Positions 1-10,398 of a stretch of DNA of 64,000 bases are shown here, piece by piece; positions within the stretch are counted from its first letter, which is position 1, and each line of letters begins with the position of its first letter. The stretch is taken from positions 12,322,957 through 12,386,956 of the forward strand of contig OX411552.1 of NCBI GenBank assembly GCA_948146395.1, written 5' to 3'. Position numbers and translations under genes: made by a program. Under the pieces are notes generated by a model that was given only the letters and a program-made list of their open reading frames with translations, was not told the origin of the DNA and searched no databases. Source of the stretch: Fragum whitleyi (taxonomy: Eukaryota > Mollusca > Bivalvia > Cardiida > Cardiidae).

Positions 1-540
1 CACTTCTCCTCCATAAGATCTATCCACCCATAAAGTTTCAAGTTGATATCTATTATACTTTAGGAGATATGCTCTGGACAAAATCTAAGTATTTAAAATA
101 ACAAAGGGCAATTACTCCAAAATTATGTTAGCAAGAGTTGAAGTTCTTGTGCACTGCACTTCTCCTTCGTCAGATCTATCCACCCATAGAGTTTCAAGTT
201 GATAGCTATTATACTTCAGGGGATATGATCAGGAATCTAAGAATTAGAAATAACAAAGGGCAATAACTCAAAAATTATGCAAGCAAGAGTTGTAGTTCTT
301 GTGCACTGCACTCCCCCTCCATGAGATCTATCCACTCATAAAGTTTCAAGTTGATAGCTATTATATTTTCATGGATATGCTCTGGACAAAATCTAAGTTT
401 TAAAAATAACAAAGGGCAATAACTCCAAAATTATGCAAGCAAGAGTTGTAGTTTATGTGCACTGCGCTTTTCCACCTTGAGATCTATCCACCCATAAAGT
501 TTCAAGATGATAGCTATTATACTTTAGGAGATACGCGACA
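1..540 (+). repeat. Core array of an F/L-type tandem-repeat element (no ends)
   Basis: About 3.3 head-to-tail monomers of ~160 bp. Each holds a block like CAAAGGGCAATAACTC, the phrase TTCTTGTGCACTGCAC, AGATCTATCCACCCATA, then AAGTTTCAAG and GGAGATATGC. The same blocks in the same order make up the F arrays at 36.3-37.0 kb, so this is the core of an element whose head lies left of the window. The tail is lost at ~540. Confidence 0.75.
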
Positions 541-736
541 TGTTTAGTGACGGAACCTCGGAAAGATGGAACCTCAGAATGATGGACGGAGACCATTACT
601 GTATCCCTTTGCCAAAAACAGTGGGGGAAAATAAGGCATTTCTACAGATTTGGGCTATTGTTTTGGCTTATTTTTAGGAACTGTTTTTGAAAATATTCTA
701 TACATTATTTGAGGGACTATGTTTTGGTTAATTAAA
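541..736. other. Unassigned intronic/intergenic sequence
   Basis: About 200 bp between two repeat fragments. It has two short phrases CGGAACCTC and GGAACCTCAG at its left end. No coding signal, RNA gene or terminal repeat is recognised. Confidence 0.4.
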
Positions 737-1200
737 CAAGAGGGCCAAATCACCTGAATTAACAATAAAACAATGTTGAAATTTTTTCTAAGACCTAGTT
801 TTTGACCCCACTCGACCCCATTTTGAAATTGCCCAAGATTTCATCAAGACAATCATTCTAACCAATTTTCAGGTTGATTGGGCTGAAAGTATGGCCTAAA
901 GAGCAGCCACAAGGTTTTTCTAAGATGTAACCCTGTGACCTAGTTTTTGACCCAACTTGACCCAATTTTCAAACTTGTCTTAGATTACATCAAGATAATC
1001 ATTGTGACAATTTTAAGGTTGATTGGGCTGAAAATATGTCCTCTAGAGCAACATCCACATTAATGGGCCCATCACAAAGTTGTGACCAATCTAAGTGAAG
1101 GTGCACCAAAGGAATAGTCAAGCCTAGAGTCATTGAAATTGGCCAAAATGAATGGGGCGGAGAAGATTTTTTAAGATTTTGCATTGATAATAAACCATGC
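737..1200 (+). mobile_element. Family B fragment with GACCC-rich core, 3' truncated
   Basis: Starts with CAAGAGGGCC and ATCACCTGAATT, a decayed B head. Two monomers follow with TTTTTCTAAGA, TGACCCCACTCGACCC and TTTTCAGGTTGATTGGGC. The same core is present in the B element at 30917-33009. The usual microsatellite and hairpin tail are missing. Around 1190 the sequence passes into an A-type core fragment (CCATGCCCTGCAACGCC, CATATTTGGGGG-like), into which the MITE at 1311 is inserted. Confidence 0.6.
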
Positions 1201-1310
1201 CCTGCAACGCCTACATTTGGGGGTATTTCAAATTTCTTAAGATTTCAAATTGAAAATAAGTTTGCTCTGCCACACCAATAATTTGAGGTCAATCAAAATT
1301 TCTTGAACAA

Positions 1311-1538
1311 TTAACCCTTTCCTGTTTTACATAATTTTGGACCTGTCCAAATTCAAAGTTTTGCAGACGAAAATTTAAAGTGAATTTAATTGGAAAAATA
1401 ACCATTCAGTAGGGTAGAAAATAGTGTGGAAAAAGAAGAAATTGCTTGTCAGAAGCAATTTCTTCTTTTTTCATAATGTTTTCTCAATCATAAAATCACA
1501 GACACGTAAAAAGCAGGGATTAAACAGCAAAGGGTGAA
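1311..1538. mobile_element. piggyBac-like MITE, copy 1
   Basis: A ~220 bp element bounded by TTAA on the left and TGAA (one change from TTAA) on the right. Terminal inverted repeats are CCCTTTCCTGTTTTA and the reverse complement of TTAAACAGCAAAGGG. TTAA sites with ends beginning CCC are the hallmark of piggyBac. It has no coding capacity. The middle holds a strong stem-loop, GAAATTGCTT ... AAGCAATTTC (about 1437-1470). A second copy with intact TTAA on both sides lies at 51297-51525, ~90% similar by eye. Confidence 0.75.
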
Positions 1539-1540
1539 AA

Positions 1541-2660
1541 CAAGAGCTTCGCAGAGCGGCGCATATACGCCCGATGGGGCTTGTCAGTAACCTTGGCTTG
1601 TCAGTAATGTGAGCTTGAATGATAGCTAAAAATATAGGAATCAGACAGACAGACAACTGGTGCCATAACATAGTATGACCTTTTGAGTATTAATTGAAAA
1701 TGATTTATGCAAAACTATTTACCAACAGTTATTTTGCAAGTTTCAGTTCATTCCAATTCAAAGTGTGACCAGTTGCTCACAGAAGAAATATGGTGAATTT
1801 CAATCAATTCAAGGGCAGATAATACAAGAAAGACCCATGCTTTTTGAATTTCTGAAGTCTTATGCTTAACCAAATATCAGGGTTATATTATGGCAAGATT
1901 CATTTCAATCCAATTAAATTTGTAGATGTTGTGCACACTTGCACTAAAAAAATCTGTAAATTTAAACTATTTTGTGAAGTAAAGGACAGATAAATCAGGA
2001 ACTTCTTTTAATATGAAAATATATTTAGTCCTTAGCACTAATAGACAACCAACAGAGTCATTATGGCGAGTTTCCTTTCATTCCCATCCAAAATGTAGGA
2101 GAAAATGAGCTGACAAGAAATTTTGTTTTTCATCAACTCAAGGGCAGATAATCCAAGATAACTCTAGAATGACTGGAGCATTTTGAATTTCAAAGTGCTA
2201 TGTAAAACTAGACATCATAGAGAGTAATTGTCTCTGGTTTCAGCTCATTTCAATTGATAGTAAAGGAGGAGTTGCACACAAAATACAGTGATTTTCGTTT
2301 ATTTCAAGGGCCGAAAATTCAAGATTTCTCAAGATTGACTGCAGCCATTTGAATTTCAAAGGTCTCATGCACAACTAGACATCATAGAGAGTAATTATGT
2401 GTAGTTTCAGCTCATTCCCACTGATAGTTTAGGAGGAGTTGCGCACACAAAAAATAGTGATTTGAATTTCAAGGGTCTTCTGCATAACTAGACATCATAG
2501 GGAGTAATTGTGCAAAGTTTCAGCTCATTCCCATTAATAGTTTAGGAGGAGTTGCGCACACAAAAAATTGCTAATGGACGGACAGACGGACAGACAGGCA
2601 GACAGACATACGGAGGGTTGGCCGAGGCCATAACATAATGCAACCCTTCAGGCTTTTAAT
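1541..2660 (+). mobile_element. Family J/L element: head, core array, microsatellite, tail
   Basis: Head CAAGAGCTTCGCAGAGCG with subterminal TACGCCCG; its partner CGGGCGTA is visible in the J/L tail at ~26835. A tail-like CATAACATAGTATGACC at ~1665 suggests a short copy first, followed by a fuller core (1690-2580) of ~145-180 bp monomers with TTTCAGCTCATTCCCA and AGTTTAGGAGGAGTTGC. The microsatellite of GGAC/GACA units (2575-2615) is followed by CATAACATAATGCAACCC, the usual tail wording. No protein is encoded. Confidence 0.6.
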
Positions 2661-2794
2661 AAAAGGTAACCCAAGGAATATCCATTGAATTCAACCACAT
2701 GGTTTGGAAAGAGAAGATTTTTAAAGATTTCAAATTGAAAACAAGTGCATGTCCTATTGCGATGCAATACAGGAGTCCCCCACCGGATAACAAA

Positions 2795-3853
2795 CAAGAG
2801 GCCCAAGAGGGCCTGTATCGCTCCACTGGCTTTAAAATCATTAGACTTGCATTAAATGAATCTTTCTTTGAATGAAAACAACACTTTGAAATCTCTTAAG
2901 ACCTATTTTATATTAATTAACTGGGTATGGCTCACATTGCACCAAAATTCTCAAGTTTCATTGAAATCGGCCCAACCTTCATCAGGAGATGTAGTTCAAA
3001 GATTTCGGACTCAAAATAAGCCACACCCTGACATGCCAATATTTATTTCGCATACAATTTTTGAAAAGGGTCACAGAAGGAACATTCTGGTAAAATTTCA
3101 TTGAAATCAGCCCAGTGATTCAGGAGGAGGTGTCCTTCAAAGAATTCGGGCTCAAAATAACCTCCACCCTGCAACACCCATATTTATGGGCCAATCAAAA
3201 TTTTGAGAGCAACTTTTGGAAAGGGTCTCTCAAGGAACATTCTGGTAAAGTTTCATTGAAATCGGCCCAATGGTTCAGGAGAAAATGTCGCTCAACGATT
3301 TCTGGCTCAGATAAGCCCCACCCTGCCACGTCCATATTTGGGGGCCAATCAAAATTTCAGGAACAATTTTTGAAAAGGGTTACCCCAGGAACATTTTGGT
3401 AAAGTTTGGTTGAGATCGGCCCAGTGGTTCAGGAGGAGATGTCATTTAAAGAATTTTGGCTCAAAATAAGCCCCGCCCTGCCACGCCCATATTTGGGGGT
3501 CAATCAAAATTTCTTGAACAATTTAGGTAAAGGGTCACCCAGAAAAATCCATGCCAAGTTTCATTGAAATTGGCCCAATGGTTTCGGAGAAGAATATTTT
3601 TAAAGATTTCAAAGTGAAAAAATGCCATGCCCTGCCATGCCCATATTTGGGGGTCAATCAAAATTTCTTTAACAATTTTAGAAGAGGGTCACCCAAGGAA
3701 CATTTCTACCAAGTTTCATCAAAATCTGCCCATTGGTTTTGGTGGAGAAGATGTTTAAAGAAAAAGTTTACGCACACGGACGCACTCACGCACGCACGAC
3801 GCACACACCGCCATGACAATAGCTCGCTGGCCTTCGGCCAGTGGAGCTAAAAA
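2795..3853 (+). mobile_element. Family A element, copy A1, inserted in D head
   Basis: Head CAAGAGGCCCAAGAGGGCC (hairpin GGCCC-AAGA-GGGCC) then GCTCCACTGG. Five or more ~160 bp core monomers follow (AAGTTTCATTGAAATCGGCC, GGTTCAGGAGGAGATG, CCCCGCCCTGCCACGCCC). A CACG/GACG microsatellite ends it with CGCTGGCCTTCGGCCAG and TGGAGCTAAAAA. GCTCCACTGG and CCAGTGGAGC are inverted complements. Comparison with the uninterrupted D head at 23285-23300 shows insertion into an A-run with no obvious duplication. Confidence 0.85.
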
Positions 3854-4439
3854 TCCTATCTTATAATATATCTCCTACTTACTAGATCTATAACTGTATA
3901 CAAAATTTGAAGTTGCTAGCACATTAGGTTTTGAACAAAATGTCCGAAAATAAAAATATAAGAGTAAAAACAACCAATGGCAAAAACTCCAAAAGTGGGC
4001 GGAGAAGATTGATTCTTGTACATGCCACTTGTCCTCAATGAGATCTATAAGTGTACCAAGTTTGAAGTTGCTAGCACTGATGGCTCAGGAGATATGGCCC
4101 GGACAAAAATGTCAGGATAAAAAACAACAACGGACAATAACTAAAAAAGTGGATGTGGCAGAGTAACAGTTTTTAAGCATTACACTTCTTCTCAATAAGA
4201 TCTACCAGTGTACAAAGTTTGAAGTTGCTAGGGCTTATGGTTTAGGAGATAAGTACGGGACAAAAATGTAAGGATAGAAACAACAAAGGGCAATAACTCA
4301 AAAAGTGGACATGGCAGAGTGACAGTTCTTGTACATGACACTTATCCTCAATGATATCTATAAGTGTAGCAAGTTTGAAGTTTCTAGCACTTATGGTTTA
4401 GAAGATATGTTCCGGACAAAAATGTAAATGTAAAAACAA

Positions 4440-5399
4440 GTTTTTTCTAAGATTTTCGGCCATTTTCGGCCAATTTTCAACCTTTCTGTTACCTTGCAAC
4501 CAGAGTTTTAAATGAAATTAAATTCTTTTAACAACTTTTGAAGAGCTTCATCCAAGGAACATCTCTGCCAAGTTTCAGCTTGATTGGCCTAGTGGTTTAG
4601 GAGGAGTAGAGTTTTTTCTAAGATTTGGAGCCATTTTTCAACCTTTCCGTTACCATGGAAACAAGAGTTTTTTATGAAATTGAATACTTTTTACAACTTT
4701 TGAAGAGCTTCACCCAAAGAACGTCTCTGCCAAGTCTCAGCTTGATGGGCCTATTGGTTTAGGAGGAGAAGAGTTTTTTCTAAGATTTTGGCCATTTTCG
4801 GCCATTTTTCAACCTTTCCGTTACCATGGAAACCAGAGTTTTTGATGAAATTAAATTTTTTTAACAACTTTTGAAGAGCTTCACCCAAGTAACATCTCTG
4901 CCAAGTTTCAGCTTGATTGGCCTAGTTGTTTAGGAAGAGAAAAAGTATTTCTAAGATTTTGGCCATTTTCGGCCATTTTCAACCTTTCTGTTACCATGGA
5001 AACCAGAGTTTTTGATGAAATTAAATTTTTTTAACAACTTTTGAAGAGCTTCACCCAAGGAACATCTCTGCCAAGTTTCAGCCGGATTGGCCCAATGGTT
5101 TAGGAGGAGAAGAATTTTTTCTAATATTTTCGTGATTTTCAGCCTTTCTGTTACCATGGCAACCAGAGTTATTTATAGAATTAAATTCTTTTAACAACTT
5201 TAGAAGAGCTTCACCCTAGGAACATCTCTGCCAAGTTTCAGCTTGATTGGCCCAGTGGTTTAGGAGGAGAAGATGTTTAAAGAAATTGTTGACAGACGGA
5301 CAGACGGACGGACAGACGGACGGACAGACGATGGACGGACGACGGACGGTGAGTGATCACAATAGCTCACCTTGAGCACTTTGTGCTTAGGTGAGCTAA
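4440..5399 (+). mobile_element. Family B element lacking its head, inserted in D core
   Basis: Five ~165 bp monomers (TTTTTCTAAGATTTTGGCC, ACCTTTCCGTTACCATGG, CTTTTGAAGAGCTTCACCC, AAGTTTCAGCTTGATTGGCC), a GACG microsatellite (5291-5350), and the B tail CAATAGCTCACCTTGAGCAC..TGTGCTTAGGTGAGCTAA. It interrupts a D monomer exactly between GTAAAAACAA and CAAAGGGCAATAACTC. The hairpin head is absent, so the copy is 5' truncated or inserted incompletely. Confidence 0.75.
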
Positions 5400-6527
5400 C
5401 AAAGGGCAATAACTCAAAAAATGGACATGACAGAGTAACAATCCTTGTACATGACACTTGTCCTCGATAAGATCTATCAGTGTACAAAGTTTGAAGTTTC
5501 TAGCACTTATGGTTTAGGAGATATGATCAGGACAAAAATTTAAAGGTAAAATCAACAAAGGGCAATAATTCAAAAAGGGGCGTGGCAGAATAACAGTTCT
5601 TGAACATGTCACTTGCCCTCAATAAGATCTATTAGTGTACCAAGCTTGAAGTTGCTAGCACTTATAGTTTAGGAGATATGATCCGGACAAGAATGTAAGG
5701 CTAAAAACAACAAAGGGCAATAACTCAAAAAGTGGACATGACAGAGTAACAATCTTGAACATGACACTTCTCCTCAATGAGATCTATAAGTGTACAAAGT
5801 TTGAAGTTGCTAGCACACATAGTTTAGGAGATATGTTCCGAATAAAAATGTAAGGGTAAAAACAACAAAGGGCAATAACTCAAAAAGTGGGTGTGGCAGA
5901 GTTATAGTTCTTGAACACGACACTTGTCCTCAATGAGATCTATAAGTGTACAAAGTATGAAGTTGCTAGCACACCTAGTTTAGGAGATACGTTCCAGACA
6001 AGAATGTAAGGGTAAAAACAACAAAGGGCAATAACTCAAAAAGTGGGTGTGGCAGAGTTACGGTTCTTGAACATGACACTTTTCCTCAATGAGATCTGTA
6101 AGTGTACCAAGTTTGAAGTTGCTAGCACATATGGTTTAGAAGATATAGCCCTGACAAAAGTGTGACAGACAGACGGACGGACGGACGGACAGACAGACAA
6201 ACGGAATCGAGCAAACCTATAGTCCCCCAACCAGTAACTGGTGGGGGACTAATAAGCCCTGGCACACCCATTAGGGTCAATCAAAATTTCTTTGACAATT
6301 AAAGTAAAGGAAGATCCATGCAAAGTTTCATTTAAATCCCGCAATGGTTTGGGAGAAGAAGCTTTTAAAGTAAAAATAAGCTCTGCCCTACCTCACCCAT
6401 TTTCAGGGTAAATCAAAATTTCTTTAACAATTAAGGTACAGGGCCACCAAAAGAACATCAATGCCAAGATCAATTGATATTAGCTGAATGGTTTTGGAGT
6501 AGAAGATTTTTTAAGATTTTATAGTGA

Positions 6528-7450
6528 CAAGAGGACCATGATGATCCTAGATCGCCCACCTGACTCTCTTTGACCCCTGGGACAACACATCAATTAAATA
6601 GGTAGATGTCAACAACTTTATGTCTTTTGTAAAATAGGGTTGGTTCATTCAAAGCCCAAATATGACCCCAGGGGCATGCCATGAAAACATTGGTAGAAGT
6701 CCACTATATAACTATGGAAGATATCTGCCTTTTGGTTTCAGAGAAGATTTTTTTAGGTTCTTTTTATCTATGTAAGAAGGGATGCGACTGGGCAGACCCC
6801 AAATATGACCCCAGGGTCTTAATATGAACAAACTTGGCAGCGGTCCACTAGATGATGCTACATACAAAATAGGAAAGCTCTTTGCCTTCTGGTTTCAGAG
6901 AAGAAAGTTTTTAAAGATTATCTCACCAGCTGGTGCCCAAATATGACTCCAGGGTCTTGCTATGAACAAACTTGGTAGGGGTCCACTAGATGATTCTTCA
7001 TACCAAATATGAATGCGGTCTGCCTTCTGGTTTCAGAGAAGAAGATTTTTTGAGATTTTCGCTCTTTGATTCTATTTAAAAAGGGTTGCGCCTGGTTGGA
7101 GCCCAAATATGACCCAAGGGTCTTGATATGAACAAACTTGGTAGAGGTCCACTAGATATGCTACATACCAAATATGAAAGCTGGCTGCCTACTGGTTTCA
7201 GAGAAGAAGATTTTTGAATATTTTCCTTTTATTACCCTTTTGTTAAGGGTTAAGGGAGAGTTAAGGGCTGATTACATTTATTTGAACAACTTTTGGTAGA
7301 GCTAGACTCAAGGAACATTCCTGACAAGTTTCATCAAAATTTAGGAGGAGAAATTGTTTGAAGAAACTGTGGACAACACACGACACACACCGCATGGCTG
7401 ATGACACATGACGGACATTGTGCAATCACAATAGCTCAGGTGAGCTAAAA
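6528..7450 (+). mobile_element. Family B element with CAAATATGACCC core
   Basis: Head CAAGAGGACCATGATGATCC (hairpin) and CGCCCACCTGACTCTCTTTG. The core units contain AGGGTCTTGATATGAACAA, GGTCCACTAGATGATGCTAC and TTCTGGTTTCAGAGAAGAAG. The degraded ACACACGAC microsatellite ends with CACAATAGCTCAGGTGAGCTAAAA, with part of the tail hairpin deleted. It sits in the old A-type element (ATAGTGA | element | AAAAGACCTGCCCTGCC). Confidence 0.75.
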
Positions 7451-7862
7451 AAAAGACCTGCCCTGCCAAGGCCATATTTGGGGGTCAAACTAAATTTCTT
7501 TAATTAAGGTAAGAGGTCACACAAGAAAAATCCATGCCAAGTTCATTGAAAACAGTCCAACAGTTTGGGAGGATGATTTTTTTTATTAAGTTTTTAAAGT
7601 GAAAATTAGCCCCAACCTACCATGCCCAAATATGGGGGACAATCAAAATTACTTTAACAATTTTTGAAGAAGTTCAATCAAGATACATTTCTATCAAGCT
7701 TGGTTTAAATCAACCAATTAGTTTAGGAGAAAAAGTTTAAAGAAAAAGTTTACACACCGACACACGCACAGATGGAGGGACATGCATGCATGATTGACAC
7801 GCCACCATGACACCAGCCCTGTCCAGTGACTTCTGGCATCTTTCAACAATACCTTGGTGAGA

Positions 7863-8055
7863 TTGATTGATTGATTGAATGGAGTTTTACGCCACTTTCA
7901 ACATTTTTTTTTTCAGTTATATTGTGGAAGCTGGAGCACCTAACAATGGATTCCTGGTATTTCTCTCACAAGTACAACCACCACACCCTTTCCTAGCCTC
8001 CAGCTGCTATCTCACATAGGCCTTCGATTATCAACCCATTGGTGATAGACAAATA
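7863..8055 (-). mobile_element. SINE-like repeat with (CAAT)n tail, 5' truncated
   Basis: On the minus strand the sequence ends in GGCGTAAAACTCCATTCAAT followed by (CAAT)n. Upstream are CCAGGAATCCATTGTTAGG and TATGTGAGATAGCAGC. The same wording is present in the SINE at 34028-34257, which has a clear target duplication. A remnant of a B-like tail (AATAGCTCCGTGAGCACC..GTGCT) follows at 8047-8085. Confidence 0.6.
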
Positions 8056-8149
8056 ATAGCTCCGTGAGCACCCTGTGCTAAAGTTAGCATAAAATGCCAC
8101 AAAATTACTCTAATTACATCATGGCACTTCCAGTTAGCAGAAAAGTCAC

Positions 8150-8400
8150 TGCCTCGATGGCCTAATGGTAAATGCACTTGATCTGTGACATGGAGGTCCA
8201 TAGTTCGAGCCCCACTGTCGCCGGGGTGAGTTTATGGGCAAAACACTTAATAGCCAGCCCTAGTTCACCCAGCTGTAAAATTGGGTAGCAGTTGGTTTAA
8301 ACCACTGCCTCTCTCTCAGGGACATGAAAACATCAGGATTGAGTGTTCTAGAGCGATTCAATAAGCTTAAGCTATCGTCCAAATCAAACTAAAATAAATT
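8150..8400 (+). mobile_element. tRNA-derived SINE
   Basis: A pol III-type promoter is visible: box A TGGCCTAATGG at 8158-8168 and box B AGTTCGAGCCC at 8202-8212, spaced as in tRNA genes. About 190 bp of non-tRNA body follows (CACTTAATAGCCAGCCCTAG, CACCCAGCTGTAAAATTGGG), ending in an A/T-rich stretch with CAAACTAAAATAAATTAG. The body resembles the conserved central domains of metazoan SINEs, but I cannot name which. It lies 50 bp from an OXA1L exon. Confidence 0.7.
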
Positions 8401-8449
8401 AGTATAAACTATAAGTAAAAAAAATGTAACAAATAGGTTGAAGCATTAC

Positions 8450-8535
8450 CTGGAAGCCTGGTCCCATAATCATTCCAAATGAAGAGTATGGATTTTCCTT
8501 CGAGTATCTGTTGAAATCTTCTTCATAGACTTGTG
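8450..8535 (-). CDS. OXA1L: OXA1L-like internal exon (matrix loop after helix 1)
   Basis: Minus-strand exon of 86 bp with acceptor CTATTACAG and donor CAG|GTAATG. With the G carried from the previous exon it encodes A then QVYEEDFNRYSKENPYSSFG and MIMGPGFQ. In Oxa1 proteins this is the loop between the first and second membrane helices, where the next residues are usually AP.FIS at the start of helix 2. That next exon is not in the window. The phase (2 leading bases, ending on a codon boundary) fits the upstream exon at 27910. It is separated from that exon by a 19.4 kb intron made almost wholly of transposable elements. Confidence 0.72.
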
Positions 8536-8549
8536 CTGTAATAGGAGAA

Positions 8550-8732
8550 CAGAGTTACAGATAAGAGGGAGTAACATAAGTCTAAAATCTTTATTTCTCA
8601 TTGAAACTCTATGTTGTTGGTACTCATTTGAATAGTCTTGACAAGACGATTCCAATGAGTACCCACAATTAAGGATTTGTTAAATTGAAATCCAAAATAC
8701 CCTCCCCCCTTCTCTCTCTCTCTATAGCTCTG
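8550..8732. mobile_element. Foldback/hAT-like MITE, copy 1, abutting an exon
   Basis: A short element whose centre is a long hairpin: GGTACTCATTTGAATAGTC, a short loop TTGACAA, then GACGATTCCAATGAGTACC (8619-8663). Ends CAGAGTTACAGATAAGAGGG and the reverse complement of CTATAGCTCTG are similar. The reverse complement of the same unit is present at 48126-48317. The first base is only 15 bp upstream of the OXA1L exon's acceptor, within its branch-point zone. Sequence 8733-8940 beyond it is unassigned. Confidence 0.55.
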
Positions 8733-8940
8733 GCAGAAGTTGTTTCTTAAGGTAAAGAGCCATAATAGATCTGCAACTTTTCGGTAGTCATGAACTTGAA
8801 CTGTGTTAACCAAGTTTTCCAACTGAAAGTCATTAGAAAACCTTGGTTAACCCTCTTAAAAGTCAGTATTTGAAAACATTGTGGAACAATTACAGGTCTA
8901 ATACCTTAAGAATGAATATTAACCCTTGTCATGCTGATGA

Positions 8941-8991
8941 CAAGAGTGCCATAGTCACAATATAAACCACCACTTTGCTGCTGTTTCACAA
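8941..8991 (+). mobile_element. Family G head fragment
   Basis: CAAGAGTGCCATAGTCACAA and CCACTTTGCTGCTGTTTCAC match the G heads at 22956 and 33677. The rest of G is absent, and an A element begins immediately after it. Confidence 0.6.
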
Positions 8992-10070
8992 CAAGAGGCC
9001 CAAGAGGGCCTGTATCGCTCCACTGGCTTTAAAATCTTAAGACTTTCATTCAAAAAAGCTTACTTTAAATGAATACATTAGCACTCCGAAATCTCCTAAG
9101 ACCTATTTAATAATTATTAACTGGTTCTGGTCCATATTGCACCAAAATACTCTATCACAATGAACCTGCAACCCTTTACCCATCTTATTTAAACATAAGG
9201 TTCAGAAGGAGATGTTCAAAGATTCCCGGCTCAAAATAGGCCCCGCCTGCCACGCCAATATTTATGGACCAATCAAATTTTCTTGAGTAATTTAAGTAAA
9301 TAGTCACCCAAGAAACATTCTGGTAGAGTTTCATTGAAATTGGCTGAGTGGTTCATTCAAAGATTTTGGCCTCAAAATAAGCCCCGCCCTGCCACGCCAA
9401 TATTTATTGGCCAATCAATATTTAAAAAATTAATTTTGGAAAAAGACACTCAAGGAACATTCTGGTAAAGTTTCATTGAAATCAGCCAAGTGGTTCAGGA
9501 GAAAATGTCATTCAAAAATTTCGGCTCAAAATAGGCCACGCCCATATTTATGGACCAATCAAATTTTCTTTCACAATTTAGGTTAAGGGTCACCCAGGGA
9601 ACATTCTGTTAAAGTTTCATTGATATCGGCCCAGTGGTTCAGGAGGAGATGTCGTTCAAAGATTTCAGGCTCAAAATAAGCCCCGCCCTGCCACGCCCCT
9701 ATTTATGGGCCAATCAAAATTTCTTGAACAATTTAAATAGAGGGTCACCCAAGGAACATGCATGCCAAGTTTCATTGAAATCGGCCCAATGGTTTGGGAG
9801 GAGAAGATCTTTAAAGATTTCATAGTGAAAAAATGTCACGCCCTGCCACGCCCATATTTGGGGGCCAATCAAAATTCTTTGAACAATTTAAGAAGAGGGC
9901 CACCCAAGGATCATTTCTACCAAGTTTAGTTGAAATCGGCCCATTGGTTTGAGAGGAGAAGATGTTTAAAGAAAAAGTTTACGCACGGACGGACGGACGG
10001 ACAGACGGACGCACGACGGACACTCCGCCATGACAATAGCTTGCTGGCCTTCGGCCAGTGGAGCTAAAAA
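8992..10070 (+). mobile_element. Family A element, copy A2, complete
   Basis: Has the A head hairpin (GGCCC-AAGA-GGGCC), GCTCCACTGG, about six core monomers (GCCACGCCAATATTTATGGG, AAGTTTCATTGAAAT, GGTTCAGGAGGAGATG), a GGACGGAC/CACGACGG microsatellite (9973-10022), and the tail CTGGCCTTCGGCCAGTGGAGC plus A-run. It ends exactly where the next (C) element starts. Confidence 0.85.
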
Positions 10071-10398
10071 CTAGAAAGCCATGAATGGCTCGAGTCACTC
10101 TACAGACTTGAAACTTGTAATAGCAAATCAAAGTTTTGGCTAGATTTTTAAATATTTTCGGTTCTACTGATGTTGAAAATGATTTTCAAAGTTTCCACTT
10201 TATAACATATAGAGAAATACCTCAGCCCCTAATAGACATATTTTTCATCCAATCACAAAAACTTTTAGCTGCATGATAATGGGTCACTCAAGGATCATAC
10301 CAATGATGTTTGATTGATATCCATTAGTTTCATTCCGAGAAAATGATTTTCAAAGTTTCCACTAAATAATATGAGAAATGACCTCCATCCATAAAATA

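Larger units (their letters stand above)
2741..6254 (+). mobile_element. Family D element, copy 1 (contains A and B insertions)
   Basis: Head CAAGTGCATGTCCTATTG with the hairpin TATTGC-GAT-GCAATA (first T read as C here), then AGTCCCCCACCGG. The tail at ~6218-6254 has AGTCCCCCAACCAGTAACTGG and GGTGGGGGACTAATAA. Head AGTCCCCCACCGG and tail CCGGTGGGGGACT are inverted complements, i.e. the family's subterminal repeat. The core has ~156 bp monomers (GGGCAATAACTCAAAAAGTGG, AGTTTGAAGTTGCTAGCAC, GGAGATATG) and a GACGG/GACA microsatellite (6163-6203). An A element interrupts the head and a B element interrupts the core. Confidence 0.8.
2650..7840 (+). mobile_element. Old family A-type element split by nested D and B insertions
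   Basis: Decayed A-type monomers (CCAAGGAA-, ATGGTTTGGAAAGAG, AAGATTTTTAAAGATTTC) run from ~2650 to 2740, resume at 6255 after the D element, and resume again at 7451 after a B element. The end near 7740-7840 retains CGCCACCATGACA..AGC and a weakened GTCCAGTGACTTCTGGC, a degraded form of the A tail. It is therefore the oldest layer of a three-level nest. Confidence 0.65.

Noticed and set aside
8158..8212. A functional tRNA gene at 8150
   Set aside because: Box A and B are good, but the acceptor stem does not pair and a SINE body follows; it is a retroposon.
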